11,507 nucleotides of DNA from Neisseriales bacterium (GCA_008017145.1 SSGY01000168.1:1-11507), one strand, 5' to 3'. Shown: positions 1 to 5,943, numbered from the stretch's first letter. Numbers and translations are program-made. The notes: generated by a model from the sequence alone, not told the origin.

Positions 1-239
1 GCTAAATTAGTGACTGCTTCTTCGATATAGTCTGGGACACGATTTCTAATATTTGGCTTTTTGCGACTAATTTCTTGTAAAGCTTCTTCACCACCATTTT
101 CATAGAGCTGCTTGAAGCGATAAAAACTATCTCTCGAATAACCCATTACGTTACATGCTTTAGAAACATTGCCTAGCTGTTTAGCTAGTTCCAAAACTCC
201 AAGTTTAGGTTTAATGATTTTTTCTGCAAAACTAGACAT
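1..239 (-). CDS. IS481-family transposase, N-terminal part (cut by window edge)
   Basis: The ATG at 237-239 (minus) opens a frame that stays open to base 1, giving 79 complete codons. The protein starts [20 protein letters not shown] and carries an N-terminal helix-turn-helix of the IS481/IS3 type. The stretches [17 protein letters not shown] (about residues 28-44) and GGEEALQE followed by a Lys/Arg-rich, Pro-containing linker are characteristic of IS481 transposases. This part should bind the terminal inverted repeats; the DDE catalytic domain would lie to the left, outside the window. An AAAGG-type Shine-Dalgarno sits about 8 bases upstream of the ATG. No frameshift or stop is seen in the visible part, so the copy could be intact. 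The family call rests on remembered motifs. Confidence 0.75.
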   Translation of the reverse strand, partial: MSSFAEKIIKPKLGVLELAKQLGNVSKACNVMGYSRDSFYRFKQLYENGGEEALQEISRKKPNIRNRVPDYIEEAVTNL

Positions 240-259
240 TTTAACAATCCTTTTTGTGT

Positions 260-295
260 AGTTATACTTCATGAGTTAACCCATGAAGTATAACT
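260..295. repeat. Perfect 14-bp inverted repeat in the transposase leader
   Basis: The arms at 260-273 (AGTTATACTTCATG) and 282-295 (CATGAAGTATAACT) are perfect reverse complements around an 8-base loop, AGTTAACC. The element lies between the transposase start and its promoter -35 box, and the -10 box is within the right arm. It has no T-tract, so it is not an ordinary terminator. It may be an operator, or a hairpin that forms only in transcripts entering the IS from outside. Confidence 0.8.
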
Positions 296-316
296 TATAT
301 TATTAAGAATTGTCAG
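287..316 (-). promoter_or_regulatory. Sigma70-like promoter of the IS481-type transposase
   Basis: On the minus strand CTGACA (plus-strand 311-316) is followed after 18 bases by TATACT (plus-strand 287-292). This is a good -35/-10 pair, pointing at the transposase ATG at 239. The -10 box lies inside one arm of the palindrome at 260-295, and the -35 lies inside the presumed terminal repeat, so transposase binding there could repress its own gene. Confidence 0.5.
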
Positions 317-336
317 ATTAAATCCAAACTAATACA

Positions 337-487
337 GTTAATTTATTTACCACCATATTCACCAGATTTGAACCCGATTGAACATGTGTGGGCTAATTTA
401 AAGCGTTTCATTCGGACTAATCATAATCGTCAGGATAATTTAAGTTTGGCTATTGAACAATCAGTTGCTCAATTGTTTATAGGTTAA
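337..487 (+). pseudogene. IS630-family transposase remnant, C-terminal DDE segment
   Basis: In the plus-strand frame ending at the TAA at 485-487, the sequence reads LPPYSPDLNPIEHVWANLKR (codons from 347), followed by a short helical tail ending QLFIG. The block PPYSPDLNPIE.W is the hallmark of the last catalytic acidic residue (the Glu of the DDE/DDD triad) in IS630/Tc1-mariner transposases. The rest of the transposase, including the first two catalytic Asp residues, is missing. To the left the frame runs into the presumed IS481 end and reaches a stop at 284-286. It is a dead fragment, most simply explained by IS481 insertion or deletion within an older IS630 copy. Its stop lies only 5 bases from the 3' end of the convergent VOC gene. 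Confidence 0.8.
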
Positions 488-492
488 CTATA

Positions 493-885
493 TTATTCAG
501 TAAGTTCAATTTGATTATTTTCAGGATCAAAAATACAACTTTCATAATATCCATCTCCTGTAGTTCGCGGATAACTAGCTATTTTATATCCGTCTAATTC
601 TAGCGTGTAAGTTAAATCATCAACAAGTTGTTTACTTCCAAGAGAAATTGCTAGGTGACTGATTCCTAACCGTGCCTTACGATCGCTTATTTTGTCATTG
701 ATTAAACTGTTCAAATGCATTAACTCTAGTCGACAACCTGAGCCAAAATCAATGAAGTAGGATGTAAACTCCTTAGCTTTATTCTCATACTTATTATTAT
801 GAGTACCATTAAAATATTTGCAGTAGAAATTCTTCATTAATTCAATATCTTTTACCCAGATTGCAATGTGTTCTATCTTTATCAT
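493..885 (-). CDS. VOC-family (glyoxalase/bleomycin-resistance/dioxygenase fold) metalloprotein
   Basis: This 130-residue protein is the usual size for a single VOC domain built of two beta-alpha-beta-beta-beta modules. The opening IEHIAIWVKDIELMKNFY is the typical module start, and the C-terminus has the familiar DPENNQIEL. The four expected metal ligands are present with glyoxalase-I-like spacing: His6, Glu54 (in LELM), His77 (in ISHLAI) and Glu127 (in QIELTE), so a divalent-metal enzyme is likely. Glyoxalase I, fosfomycin-resistance-like and extradiol dioxygenase-like functions cannot be told apart from the sequence, and no symbol is assigned. The start is supported by AAAAGG about 11 bases upstream of the ATG. 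It is divergent from the LuxR-type gene at 1032, across a 146-bp spacer. The 3' end abuts IS630 debris. Confidence 0.85.
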   Translation of the reverse strand: MIKIEHIAIWVKDIELMKNFYCKYFNGTHNNKYENKAKEFTSYFIDFGSGCRLELMHLNSLINDKISDRKARLGISHLAISLGSKQLVDDLTYTLELDGYKIASYPRTTGDGYYESCIFDPENNQIELTE

Positions 886-1031
886 AATTTTATAACCTTT
901 TAAAATTTTAATTGTCAGTAGCGGTTTAATTTGACATCATTGTATACAATAGAGGAAAATATTACCTCCGTTAAAATGACCTAGACAAATCTTAGTTCAA
1001 TTAAAAAACACTATGTTTCAAGAAGAATATA
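886..1031. promoter_or_regulatory. Divergent control region between VOC and LuxR-type genes
   Basis: This 146-bp AT-rich spacer separates two divergent start codons and must hold both promoters. It contains a perfect 12-bp palindrome, ATTGTATACAAT (939-950), and a consensus -35 hexamer TTGACA (931-936, plus strand). No -10 box at 16-18 bases from that hexamer is convincing; AATATT at 958-963 is too far. The palindrome reads TACAAT on both strands and could be a shared operator. Promoter positions are not resolved. Confidence 0.4.
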
Positions 1032-1709
1032 ATGCAAAGAGGAAATCATCTCATTACCTTAGATTTTGCTGAGCGCTTAATCAATAGCTTTAATGGTTCT
1101 GCGCATTTAAAAGAGTTAAGTTCAGGCAAATACTTTTTTAGTAATCAAACTAATGCTACAAATATAGGCGTTTCGAATGTTCAAGAATTAATCGGCTTGA
1201 CAGTTCTGGATATTGACCAACACATGCGTCTAAACTGGGGAAGCTTAGCTAGTAAAATAGTGATGTTTGATGAGCAGCTTAAATTTCAACAAGCTGAAAT
1301 CATTAATGATCGGCAAATATCTTTGCTGCCTAATGGCTTTGTGGCAATTCATAATATGAAAAAATTACCATTACGTAATGCTTTAAATAAAGTAACATGG
1401 GTATTAACGATGAGTGAGCAGGTTACTAACAGGCTTAACTTAATTGAATTATATCGCTTATATCAGCATTTATATAAACATAGCAAATTATCAATTCAGA
1501 AATTCATTAGCTATGTTAAAGCAGAAGATTTATTTTATGAATTACCAACAGATGCAGAAATAAAAACTTTGCTATACAGGCAGCGCTATCATACAGTAAA
1601 AGCAGTTGCGGAACAGATGTTAGTTGCACCAAAGACGGTATCGTCTCATTTAGCAAGTCTTCGAGCTAAAGTTATTGGGGATTTTTCAGAGTTATATTTA
1701 GATCATTAA
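1032..1709 (+). CDS. PAS-like / LuxR-type helix-turn-helix transcriptional regulator
   Basis: The protein has 225 residues in two parts. The region of about residues 10-130 has the alternating beta/alpha pattern of a PAS-like sensor, with phrases such as SSGKYFFSNQTNA and NVQELIGLTVLDI that recall PAS domains of small cytoplasmic regulators. Residues about 170-225 form a divergent LuxR/FixJ-type DNA-binding domain, whose core is VKAVAEQMLVAPKTVSSHL with a recognition helix around TVSSHLASLRAKV. There is no receiver domain, autoinducer-domain signature or membrane segment, so it is a solo cytoplasmic regulator with an unknown ligand. The start follows an AAGAAG-type ribosome site. It is transcribed away from the VOC gene and may regulate it or itself; this is inference. 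An ATG at 1013 is out of frame and was not used. Confidence 0.7.
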   Translation: MQRGNHLITLDFAERLINSFNGSAHLKELSSGKYFFSNQTNATNIGVSNVQELIGLTVLDIDQHMRLNWGSLASKIVMFDEQLKFQQAEIINDRQISLLPNGFVAIHNMKKLPLRNALNKVTWVLTMSEQVTNRLNLIELYRLYQHLYKHSKLSIQKFISYVKAEDLFYELPTDAEIKTLLYRQRYHTVKAVAEQMLVAPKTVSSHLASLRAKVIGDFSELYLDH

Positions 1710-1792
1710 AAAATTAAGGTTTAGTCAGGTGACGGTAGTATCTGCTAAATGTTAATTTTACGATTAAACATGTGGTATATTTGTATATGAAC

Positions 1793-1827
1793 CTGACAGT
1801 TTCAAGAGTTTATTAAAAAACTGTCAG
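1793..1827. repeat. Perfect 10-bp inverted repeat between convergent genes
   Basis: CTGACAGTTT (1793-1802) and AAACTGTCAG (1818-1827) are perfect reverse complements separated by 15 bases. They lie in the 174-bp gap between the 3' ends of the LuxR-type gene (plus) and the lipoprotein gene (minus). The position suits a bidirectional terminator, but neither strand has a T-tract directly after the stem. It could instead be a protein-binding site or a mobile-element end. Nothing else was recognised in this gap. Confidence 0.65.
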
Positions 1828-1883
1828 TCAAGTTGCGGAGCTTAAATAAAGTTTAGATTGTTACAATTTATAGTCAGTATTTC

Positions 1884-2270
1884 TCAATTCCATTTTGCAG
1901 TGATAATTTGCGATTCAGCGATTTCGGCACGTGAATGGCAGCCTGATATAGCCACACCTTTGGCGCTGCTAATCGGCGTATTGTCAGGTAGTATGATTGC
2001 TGTCCAAGTAATATAACATTTAAAAAAACCATTATTAAAATAAGTACCAATAAGCCCAGAGCCTGCGGGAATAACCTGATTATAAAAGTAAGGTACGTTG
2101 TCAACTAGGGTAGCAGATACGGGATATTGCTTCACATTTTTGTCATATTCTGCACTTAGATTCATTCTGACGTTAAACGACCCAGTTAAGTTAATCGGGC
2201 GATCTGCTGGAGTGCTGCATGCTGAAATAATAGCAGTCATACCAATAAGAGCACATGTTTTTTTAATCAT
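1884..2270 (-). CDS. Small secreted lipoprotein with a VirB10/TrbI-like motif
   Basis: The 128-residue protein starts MIKKTCALIGMTAIISAC: two lysines, a hydrophobic stretch and the lipobox I-S-A-Cys18, so lipidation at Cys18 is expected. Ser at +2 favours outer-membrane sorting by the usual rule. The mature part is mainly predicted beta. The segment IPAGSGLIGTY (residues 67-77), then WTAIILPDNTPI (89-100), matches the pattern P-x-G-(S/T)-x-LIG-x-Y ... W-x-x-I-(I/F)-x-P-(D/N) known from the C-terminal beta-barrel of VirB10/TrbI/ComB10. Only a short piece of that domain is present. Cys85 and Cys111 could form a disulfide. AAAGGA lies 7 bases upstream of the ATG. It is third in the operon, 24 bases after the asparaginase stop. 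The function is unknown and homology to VirB10 is a suggestion only. Confidence 0.75.
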   Translation of the reverse strand: MIKKTCALIGMTAIISACSTPADRPINLTGSFNVRMNLSAEYDKNVKQYPVSATLVDNVPYFYNQVIPAGSGLIGTYFNNGFFKCYITWTAIILPDNTPISSAKGVAISGCHSRAEIAESQIITAKWN

Positions 2271-2294
2271 GCTTTTATCCTTTTTACTAAAAAA

Positions 2295-3218
2295 TTAAAG
2301 GCGGATAATTTCTGCGGATTTAATTTCTGGGGTAGCCATTCCAGGTTGCCACACAACATAGCGGATTTCTTCGCTGGAATTTAAGCCAATAACTTTATAA
2401 TTACCATTCTTATCTATAGCGTGAATGGTAACTTCATCCAAATAGCCAGTTTTTAAATCAGCGAGATCACGGGCTGCTTCATAAACCGCATCAGCAACGC
2501 TTAATCCCATTTTTAGGTAAAGAACTACGCTTCTGGCTGTTCCCGCGCGAACTGTCATTTCACCGGTGTGGGTACATGCGCAAGCGCCAAAACGACTATC
2601 CGCATAGCTGCCTGCACCGATAATTGGGCTATCACCAAGTCTTCCGGGATATTTCCATGCCCAACCAGAAGTGCTGGTGGCGGATGAAATACGTTGTTCG
2701 TGATCAATGCTTAGATAAACGGTAGTGTCAAACATTTTTTCTGGGTCAACTGCTTCACTTTTAATATCAAGTAAGCGAGTATTGGGAAACTCAGATTTTT
2801 GTTGGGCTGTCAATACATCATCCAGATGTTTGCGCCAAGTACTTAGTGATAGTTCAGTTTCATTTTGATTGTTAAGTGCATTAATTTCTCGGGCAAAGCG
2901 TTCTGCACCTTCGCCAACTAAAATCTCGTGATTAATATCAGTCATTATTCGATAGGCAATTTCTACTGGGTGCTTAAAGCCGCGTAGTGCGCCTACAGAT
3001 CCTGTTCGTCTGGTATTACCATCCATTACCGAAGCATCAAGCTGCAATTCACCTAGAATATTAGGCCATGAGCTTAGACCAACCGTGTGAATTTCAGGAT
3101 TAGCTTCAACTATTTTGATACCTTCAATAATTGCGCGGAGTCCATTTTCGCCTTGTGCCAGAAGTTTGGCAGAAAGTTCAGTTCCTGAACGACCTTCGTA
3201 ATTTGCAATTAATAACAT
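2295..3218 (-). CDS. Glycosylasparaginase / isoaspartyl peptidase-type Ntn hydrolase
   Basis: The protein resembles N4-(beta-N-acetylglucosaminyl)-L-asparaginase and plant-type asparaginases. These enzymes are made as a precursor and cut themselves to expose an N-terminal Thr nucleophile. From the frame's upstream TTG at 3236, the recognisable blocks are HTVGLSSWPN (50-59), VMDGNTRRTG (70-79), LVGEGAERFA (106-115), DT at 170-171 (Thr171 the inferred nucleophile), TSTSG (187-191), GRLGDSPIIGAGSYAD (198-213) and THTGE (222-226). Subtract 6 for the ATG start. I chose the ATG at 3216-3218 because it lies one base after the transporter stop (TAA-G-ATG) with an AAGAAG ribosome site; the TTG would overlap the transporter by 17 bases. 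No signal peptide is seen, so it should be cytoplasmic. The likely substrates are isoaspartyl or glycosyl-asparagine compounds, possibly delivered by the adjacent transporter. Residues around the nucleophile deviate from the common H-D-T-(I/V)-G. Confidence 0.87.
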   Translation of the reverse strand: MLLIANYEGRSGTELSAKLLAQGENGLRAIIEGIKIVEANPEIHTVGLSSWPNILGELQLDASVMDGNTRRTGSVGALRGFKHPVEIAYRIMTDINHEILVGEGAERFAREINALNNQNETELSLSTWRKHLDDVLTAQQKSEFPNTRLLDIKSEAVDPEKMFDTTVYLSIDHEQRISSATSTSGWAWKYPGRLGDSPIIGAGSYADSRFGACACTHTGEMTVRAGTARSVVLYLKMGLSVADAVYEAARDLADLKTGYLDEVTIHAIDKNGNYKVIGLNSSEEIRYVVWQPGMATPEIKSAEIIRL

Positions 3219-3219
3219 C

Positions 3220-4677
3220 TTAGCTTCTTTCGTCAATTTTTTTACGGATTAAGAACAATATTGAGGTAATTATTATACCGAGAATTGTGACTTTTATAAA
3301 GCCACTTTGGTAAATTGGTAGCTGTTGGTCAACTTCTAACTGAGCGGTGGATTGAAAGCCAATCAGTTGAGCAACTAAACCCGCGGTTAAACCAGCAAAA
3401 GCATTAATCATCCACCATAAGCCCATCATGATACCAGATAGATTTTGTGGGGCGTATTTGGTAACTAACGCTAATCCATTTGGTGAAATACATAATTCAC
3501 CAAAGCCTAGTAAACTATAGCAGGCTAATATCCATAATAAGCTCATTTTGCCAGCGTGCTCAGCTTGCATTATTCCGAAGATGATGAAGACAAAGGCAAG
3601 TGTGGCGATAGTTAATCCAATAGTGAATTTACCAGCGTAGCCTGGTTCGTGGTTAATGGTTTTGGTGAAATTCCAGAACCAAGCAATAATCGGCGCTAAA
3701 ATTATTAGAATTAGTGAATAAAAACTAGAGATGCTTGAAGCGGGTAGGTCAATTCCAAAGTAATGTAATTTCACTACTCGGTCAATGAAAATTGGTAAGC
3801 TGGCAATGGTTTGATTAGATAGTGTCCAGTAGCTTACTGAGAAAAGTGATAGTACTAGAATTATCCATACTTTGCTGCGTTCTTCGCTAGTTAATTTGCG
3901 CCATAAGGATATGATATAGCCACCAAGAATCACTAGACAAATCCCTGAAACAACAGTTGATTGAATTGGGTTAGCTAATAATGTAGCAAAGATAGCTGCT
4001 AGCGCTAAGAGCATTATATAGATCAGATAATGTAGTTTTATTCCTGCCACACGAGAATTAATCAAGGCTTGATTACTAATTTTGCAATTTGCCGGGAAAT
4101 TTTTTTCGCCACGTTTAAAAATATATAAACCTAATGCCATCCCAATTGCTGCAAGACCGAATCCAGCATGCCATGAGACTTTTTCGGCAACGAAACCAAC
4201 CGCAATTGGCGCGATAACTGCCCCAATATTAATCCCCATGTAGTAAATGTTGAATCCTTGGACGCGCATATCTTCTTGCTCGTCAGAGTAGAGCTTGCCG
4301 ACCATGACTGAAACATTGGGTTTTAATAATCCTGTTCCTGTTGCGATGCAACCTAAGCCAAAGTAGAATAAGTTAAATTCAAGCCCAGACAGCGCCATAG
4401 TAATGTGACCCAGCAGGATTAAGACTCCTCCCATGAATGCAACTTTCGCATAGCCGTACAGACGATCAGCTAAAAATCCAGCGATGGTAGTTGAAAGATA
4501 AACATAGGTTACATAACTACCAAAGATAATTAAAGCTAAGTCTTCTGGAATATGTGCTTCTTTGGTCAGAAATAAAACCAAAACCGCGTTTAGCCCGTAA
4601 AAGCTAAAGCGTTCCCACATTTCGGTAAAAAATAGTCGTTTTAGGCTTGATGGATGCCCAGACCAGATGTGTGCCAT
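3220..4677 (-). CDS. POT/PTR-family proton-coupled oligopeptide transporter (MFS)
   Basis: The 485-residue polytopic inner-membrane protein, with around 12 to 14 hydrophobic segments, is typical in length for bacterial di/tripeptide symporters (DtpT/YdgR type). The POT hallmark E-x-x-E-R-F-x-x-Y-G is present as E19-M-W-E22-R23-F24-S-F-Y27-G28, numbered from the chosen start. The two PTR2 signatures follow: the loop AGFLADRLYGYAK after the second helix, and FNIYYMGINIGAVIAP around the fifth helix. SPNGLALVTKYAP is a typical late motif. The chosen ATG (4675-4677) has GGAG 9 bases upstream. An in-frame GTG at 4719 would add 14 residues but lacks a comparable ribosome site. The gene heads a minus-strand operon with the asparaginase-type gene (1-base gap) and the lipoprotein, suggesting peptide uptake linked to intracellular hydrolysis. 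Substrate specificity cannot be read from the sequence. Confidence 0.93.
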   Translation of the reverse strand: MAHIWSGHPSSLKRLFFTEMWERFSFYGLNAVLVLFLTKEAHIPEDLALIIFGSYVTYVYLSTTIAGFLADRLYGYAKVAFMGGVLILLGHITMALSGLEFNLFYFGLGCIATGTGLLKPNVSVMVGKLYSDEQEDMRVQGFNIYYMGINIGAVIAPIAVGFVAEKVSWHAGFGLAAIGMALGLYIFKRGEKNFPANCKISNQALINSRVAGIKLHYLIYIMLLALAAIFATLLANPIQSTVVSGICLVILGGYIISLWRKLTSEERSKVWIILVLSLFSVSYWTLSNQTIASLPIFIDRVVKLHYFGIDLPASSISSFYSLILIILAPIIAWFWNFTKTINHEPGYAGKFTIGLTIATLAFVFIIFGIMQAEHAGKMSLLWILACYSLLGFGELCISPNGLALVTKYAPQNLSGIMMGLWWMINAFAGLTAGLVAQLIGFQSTAQLEVDQQLPIYQSGFIKVTILGIIITSILFLIRKKIDERS

Positions 4678-5041
4678 TTTGAGTATCTCCAAATTAGTTA
4701 ATATGTTGTATTTTAACACTCTAGTTTTACTTGGCGGGGATTTATAATAAATCTTAAATAAAATCTTTTTGTTTGTAACAAACTTGCAAACTAACCTAGC
4801 ATTGTTAGCTTTGTTTGAAATGTGAACAACAAATATTAAGTATATATATTCTATTGCAATGACTTAACTTTATTGCATAATTTATCCAAGGTGTGATAAA
4901 ATACGCGGTTCTATAATAGGGCAAGGTGAAGCATTTTACTACGATCTACTTTCAAGTGTTTCGTAAGAGAGTGGCTTTATGCTTGGAGGCTATGAGCATG
5001 GGGCTTATGGCTTCAGTATTTTTGATAAAAGAAGGAAGATA
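4678..5041. other. Divergent intergenic region between the POT operon and str operon
   Basis: This 364-bp AT-rich stretch holds the POT operon promoter (minus, not resolved) and the str operon promoters and leader (plus). A near-perfect 13-bp palindrome, GTTTGT-A-ACAAAC, lies at 4771-4783 and could be an operator for either direction. Positions 4840-4860 are a low-complexity TA-rich run that may ease melting or bending. No conserved RNA class was recognised. Confidence 0.6.
4873..4917 (+). promoter_or_regulatory. Probable tandem promoters of the str operon
   Basis: Two -10-like boxes lie in series upstream of rpsL. TAAAAT (4897-4902) is preceded after an 18-base spacer by TTGCAT (4873-4878). 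A perfect TATAAT sits at 4912-4917, but its expected -35 position (4889-4894, AGGTGT) is poor. Transcription would start near 4909 and/or 4924, giving a leader of about 118-133 bases before rpsL. Confidence 0.5.
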
Positions 5042-5042
5042 A
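4998..5042 (+). CDS. Candidate 14-codon leader peptide upstream of rpsL
   Basis: The frame encodes [14 protein letters not shown] and then TAA. A perfect Shine-Dalgarno GGAGG (4985-4989) sits 8 bases before the ATG at 4998; an in-frame ATG at 4992 is only 2 bases from it. The stop codon TAA (5040-5042) shares its last A with the rpsL ATG (TAATG), the classic geometry for translational coupling. The rpsL Shine-Dalgarno GAAGGA (5031-5036) lies inside this frame, so ribosomes translating it would cover and could open that site. It may be a real leader peptide or chance; conservation in relatives would decide. No function for the peptide itself is suggested. Confidence 0.45.
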   Translation: MGLMASVFLIKEGR

Positions 5043-5413
5043 TGCCTACTATTAACCAATTAGTAAGAAAACCTCGCGTGAGTGTTCGTTACAAGAGTAA
5101 ATCTCCTGCATTAGCGAACTGTCCTCAACGCCGTGGTGTTTGTGTACGTGTGTATACTACAACTCCTAAAAAACCAAATTCAGCATTACGTAAAGTTTGC
5201 CGTGTACGTTTAACTAACGGATTCACTGTAAATAGCTACATCGGTGGTGAAGGTCATAATTTGCAAGAGCATAGCGTGGTATTAATCCGCGGTGGTCGTG
5301 TAAAAGATTTGCCTGGTGTGCGTTACCATACAGTACGTGGTTCACTAGATTTAGCTGGTGTTAAAGATCGTAAACAAAGCCGTTCTAAATACGGTGCGAA
5401 ACGTCCTAAATAA
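5042..5413 (+). CDS. rpsL: 30S ribosomal protein S12
   Basis: The 123-residue product is collinear with E. coli S12 apart from one missing C-terminal residue. It opens [12 protein letters not shown] and contains the decoding-centre loop [25 protein letters not shown] block, [13 protein letters not shown] and [18 protein letters not shown]12 sits at the 30S decoding site and helps monitor codon-anticodon fit. The residues where streptomycin resistance usually arises (the KKP lysines near 42-43 and the Lys of RVKDLP near 87-88) are wild type. The start was set at MPTINQ, with GAAGGA 5 bases upstream, not at an in-frame ATG at 4979 that would add 21 non-homologous residues. It is the first gene of the str operon and probably coupled to the leader ORF. 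S7 follows after 40 bases. Confidence 0.98.
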   Translation: MPTINQLVRKPRVSVRYKSKSPALANCPQRRGVCVRVYTTTPKKPNSALRKVCRVRLTNGFTVNSYIGGEGHNLQEHSVVLIRGGRVKDLPGVRYHTVRGSLDLAGVKDRKQSRSKYGAKRPK

Positions 5414-5453
5414 TAATATTTAAGATTTGTTGGTTTTTTAAGGAATAGAGATT

Positions 5454-5924
5454 ATGCCTAGACGTAGAGAAGTCGAGAAGAGAAATGTACTGCCAGATCC
5501 TAAATTTGGTAGCCAAACATTGTCAAAATTCATGAATATCATCATGGAAAGCGGTAAAAAAGCCGTAGCTGAGAAAATTGTATACGGTGCATTAGACATC
5601 GCCTCAACTAAATCAAAAAAAGATGCAATTGAAATTTTTACTCAAGCTTTAGAAGCTGTTAAACCTATCGTTGAATTAAAATCACGCCGTGTTGGTGGTG
5701 CTAACTATCAGATTCCTATCGAAGTTGCACCTGAGCGTCAAGTTGCACTAGCTATGCGCTGGTTGCGTGATGCTGCGCGTAAACGTGGTGAAAAATCAAT
5801 GGATATTCGTTTAGCGAATGAAATGTTAGAAGCTTTAGAAGGTCGCGGTGCGGCTATGAAAAAACGTGAAGAAATTCACCGTATGGCTGAAGCAAATAAA
5901 GCTTTTGCTCACTTCCGTTATTAA
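5454..5924 (+). CDS. rpsG: 30S ribosomal protein S7
   Basis: The 156 residues are the standard bacterial length. The N-terminus [20 protein letters not shown], the central [21 protein letters not shown] and the C-terminal [20 protein letters not shown] are all canonical. S7 is the primary binder of the 3' major domain of 16S rRNA, nucleates assembly of the 30S head and lies beside the E and P sites. In E. coli it also represses the str operon by binding the rpsL-rpsG junction. The 40-base junction here is too short to show an obvious equivalent structure, so that regulation cannot be claimed. A ribosome site AAGGAA lies about 9 bases upstream. The C-terminus resembles betaproteobacterial S7. 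Confidence 0.98.
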   Translation: MPRRREVEKRNVLPDPKFGSQTLSKFMNIIMESGKKAVAEKIVYGALDIASTKSKKDAIEIFTQALEAVKPIVELKSRRVGGANYQIPIEVAPERQVALAMRWLRDAARKRGEKSMDIRLANEMLEALEGRGAAMKKREEIHRMAEANKAFAHFRY

Positions 5925-5943
5925 TATTTGGAGTATATGCTAA

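Larger units (their letters stand above)
1..336 (-). mobile_element. IS481-type insertion sequence, right-hand end (partial)
   Basis: This is the promoter-proximal end of an insertion sequence that continues past the left edge. It contains the start of a transposase gene on the minus strand, a promoter and a palindrome. The outer boundary is inferred at about 336: read on the minus strand from there, the sequence begins TGTATTAGTTTGG, and the TGT start is typical of IS481-type termini. The plus-strand IS630 fragment becomes readable just to the right. The other terminus and the target-site duplication lie outside the window, so the exact edge is uncertain by some bases. Confidence 0.6.

Noticed and set aside
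2098..2298. A plus-strand 66-codon frame with a hydrophobic C-terminus
   Set aside because: It is antisense to the lipoprotein gene; the hydrophobic part is the complement of the signal-peptide region.
4678..4719. A 14-residue extension of the POT transporter from a GTG
   Set aside because: The ATG at 4677 has GGAG at good spacing and gives the usual family N-terminus shortly before the ExxERF motif.
4979..5041. A 21-residue N-terminal extension of S12 from an in-frame ATG
   Set aside because: S12 begins MPTINQ or similar in all bacteria, and the ATG at 5042 has its own good ribosome site. The same bases are better explained by the leader ORF in another frame.
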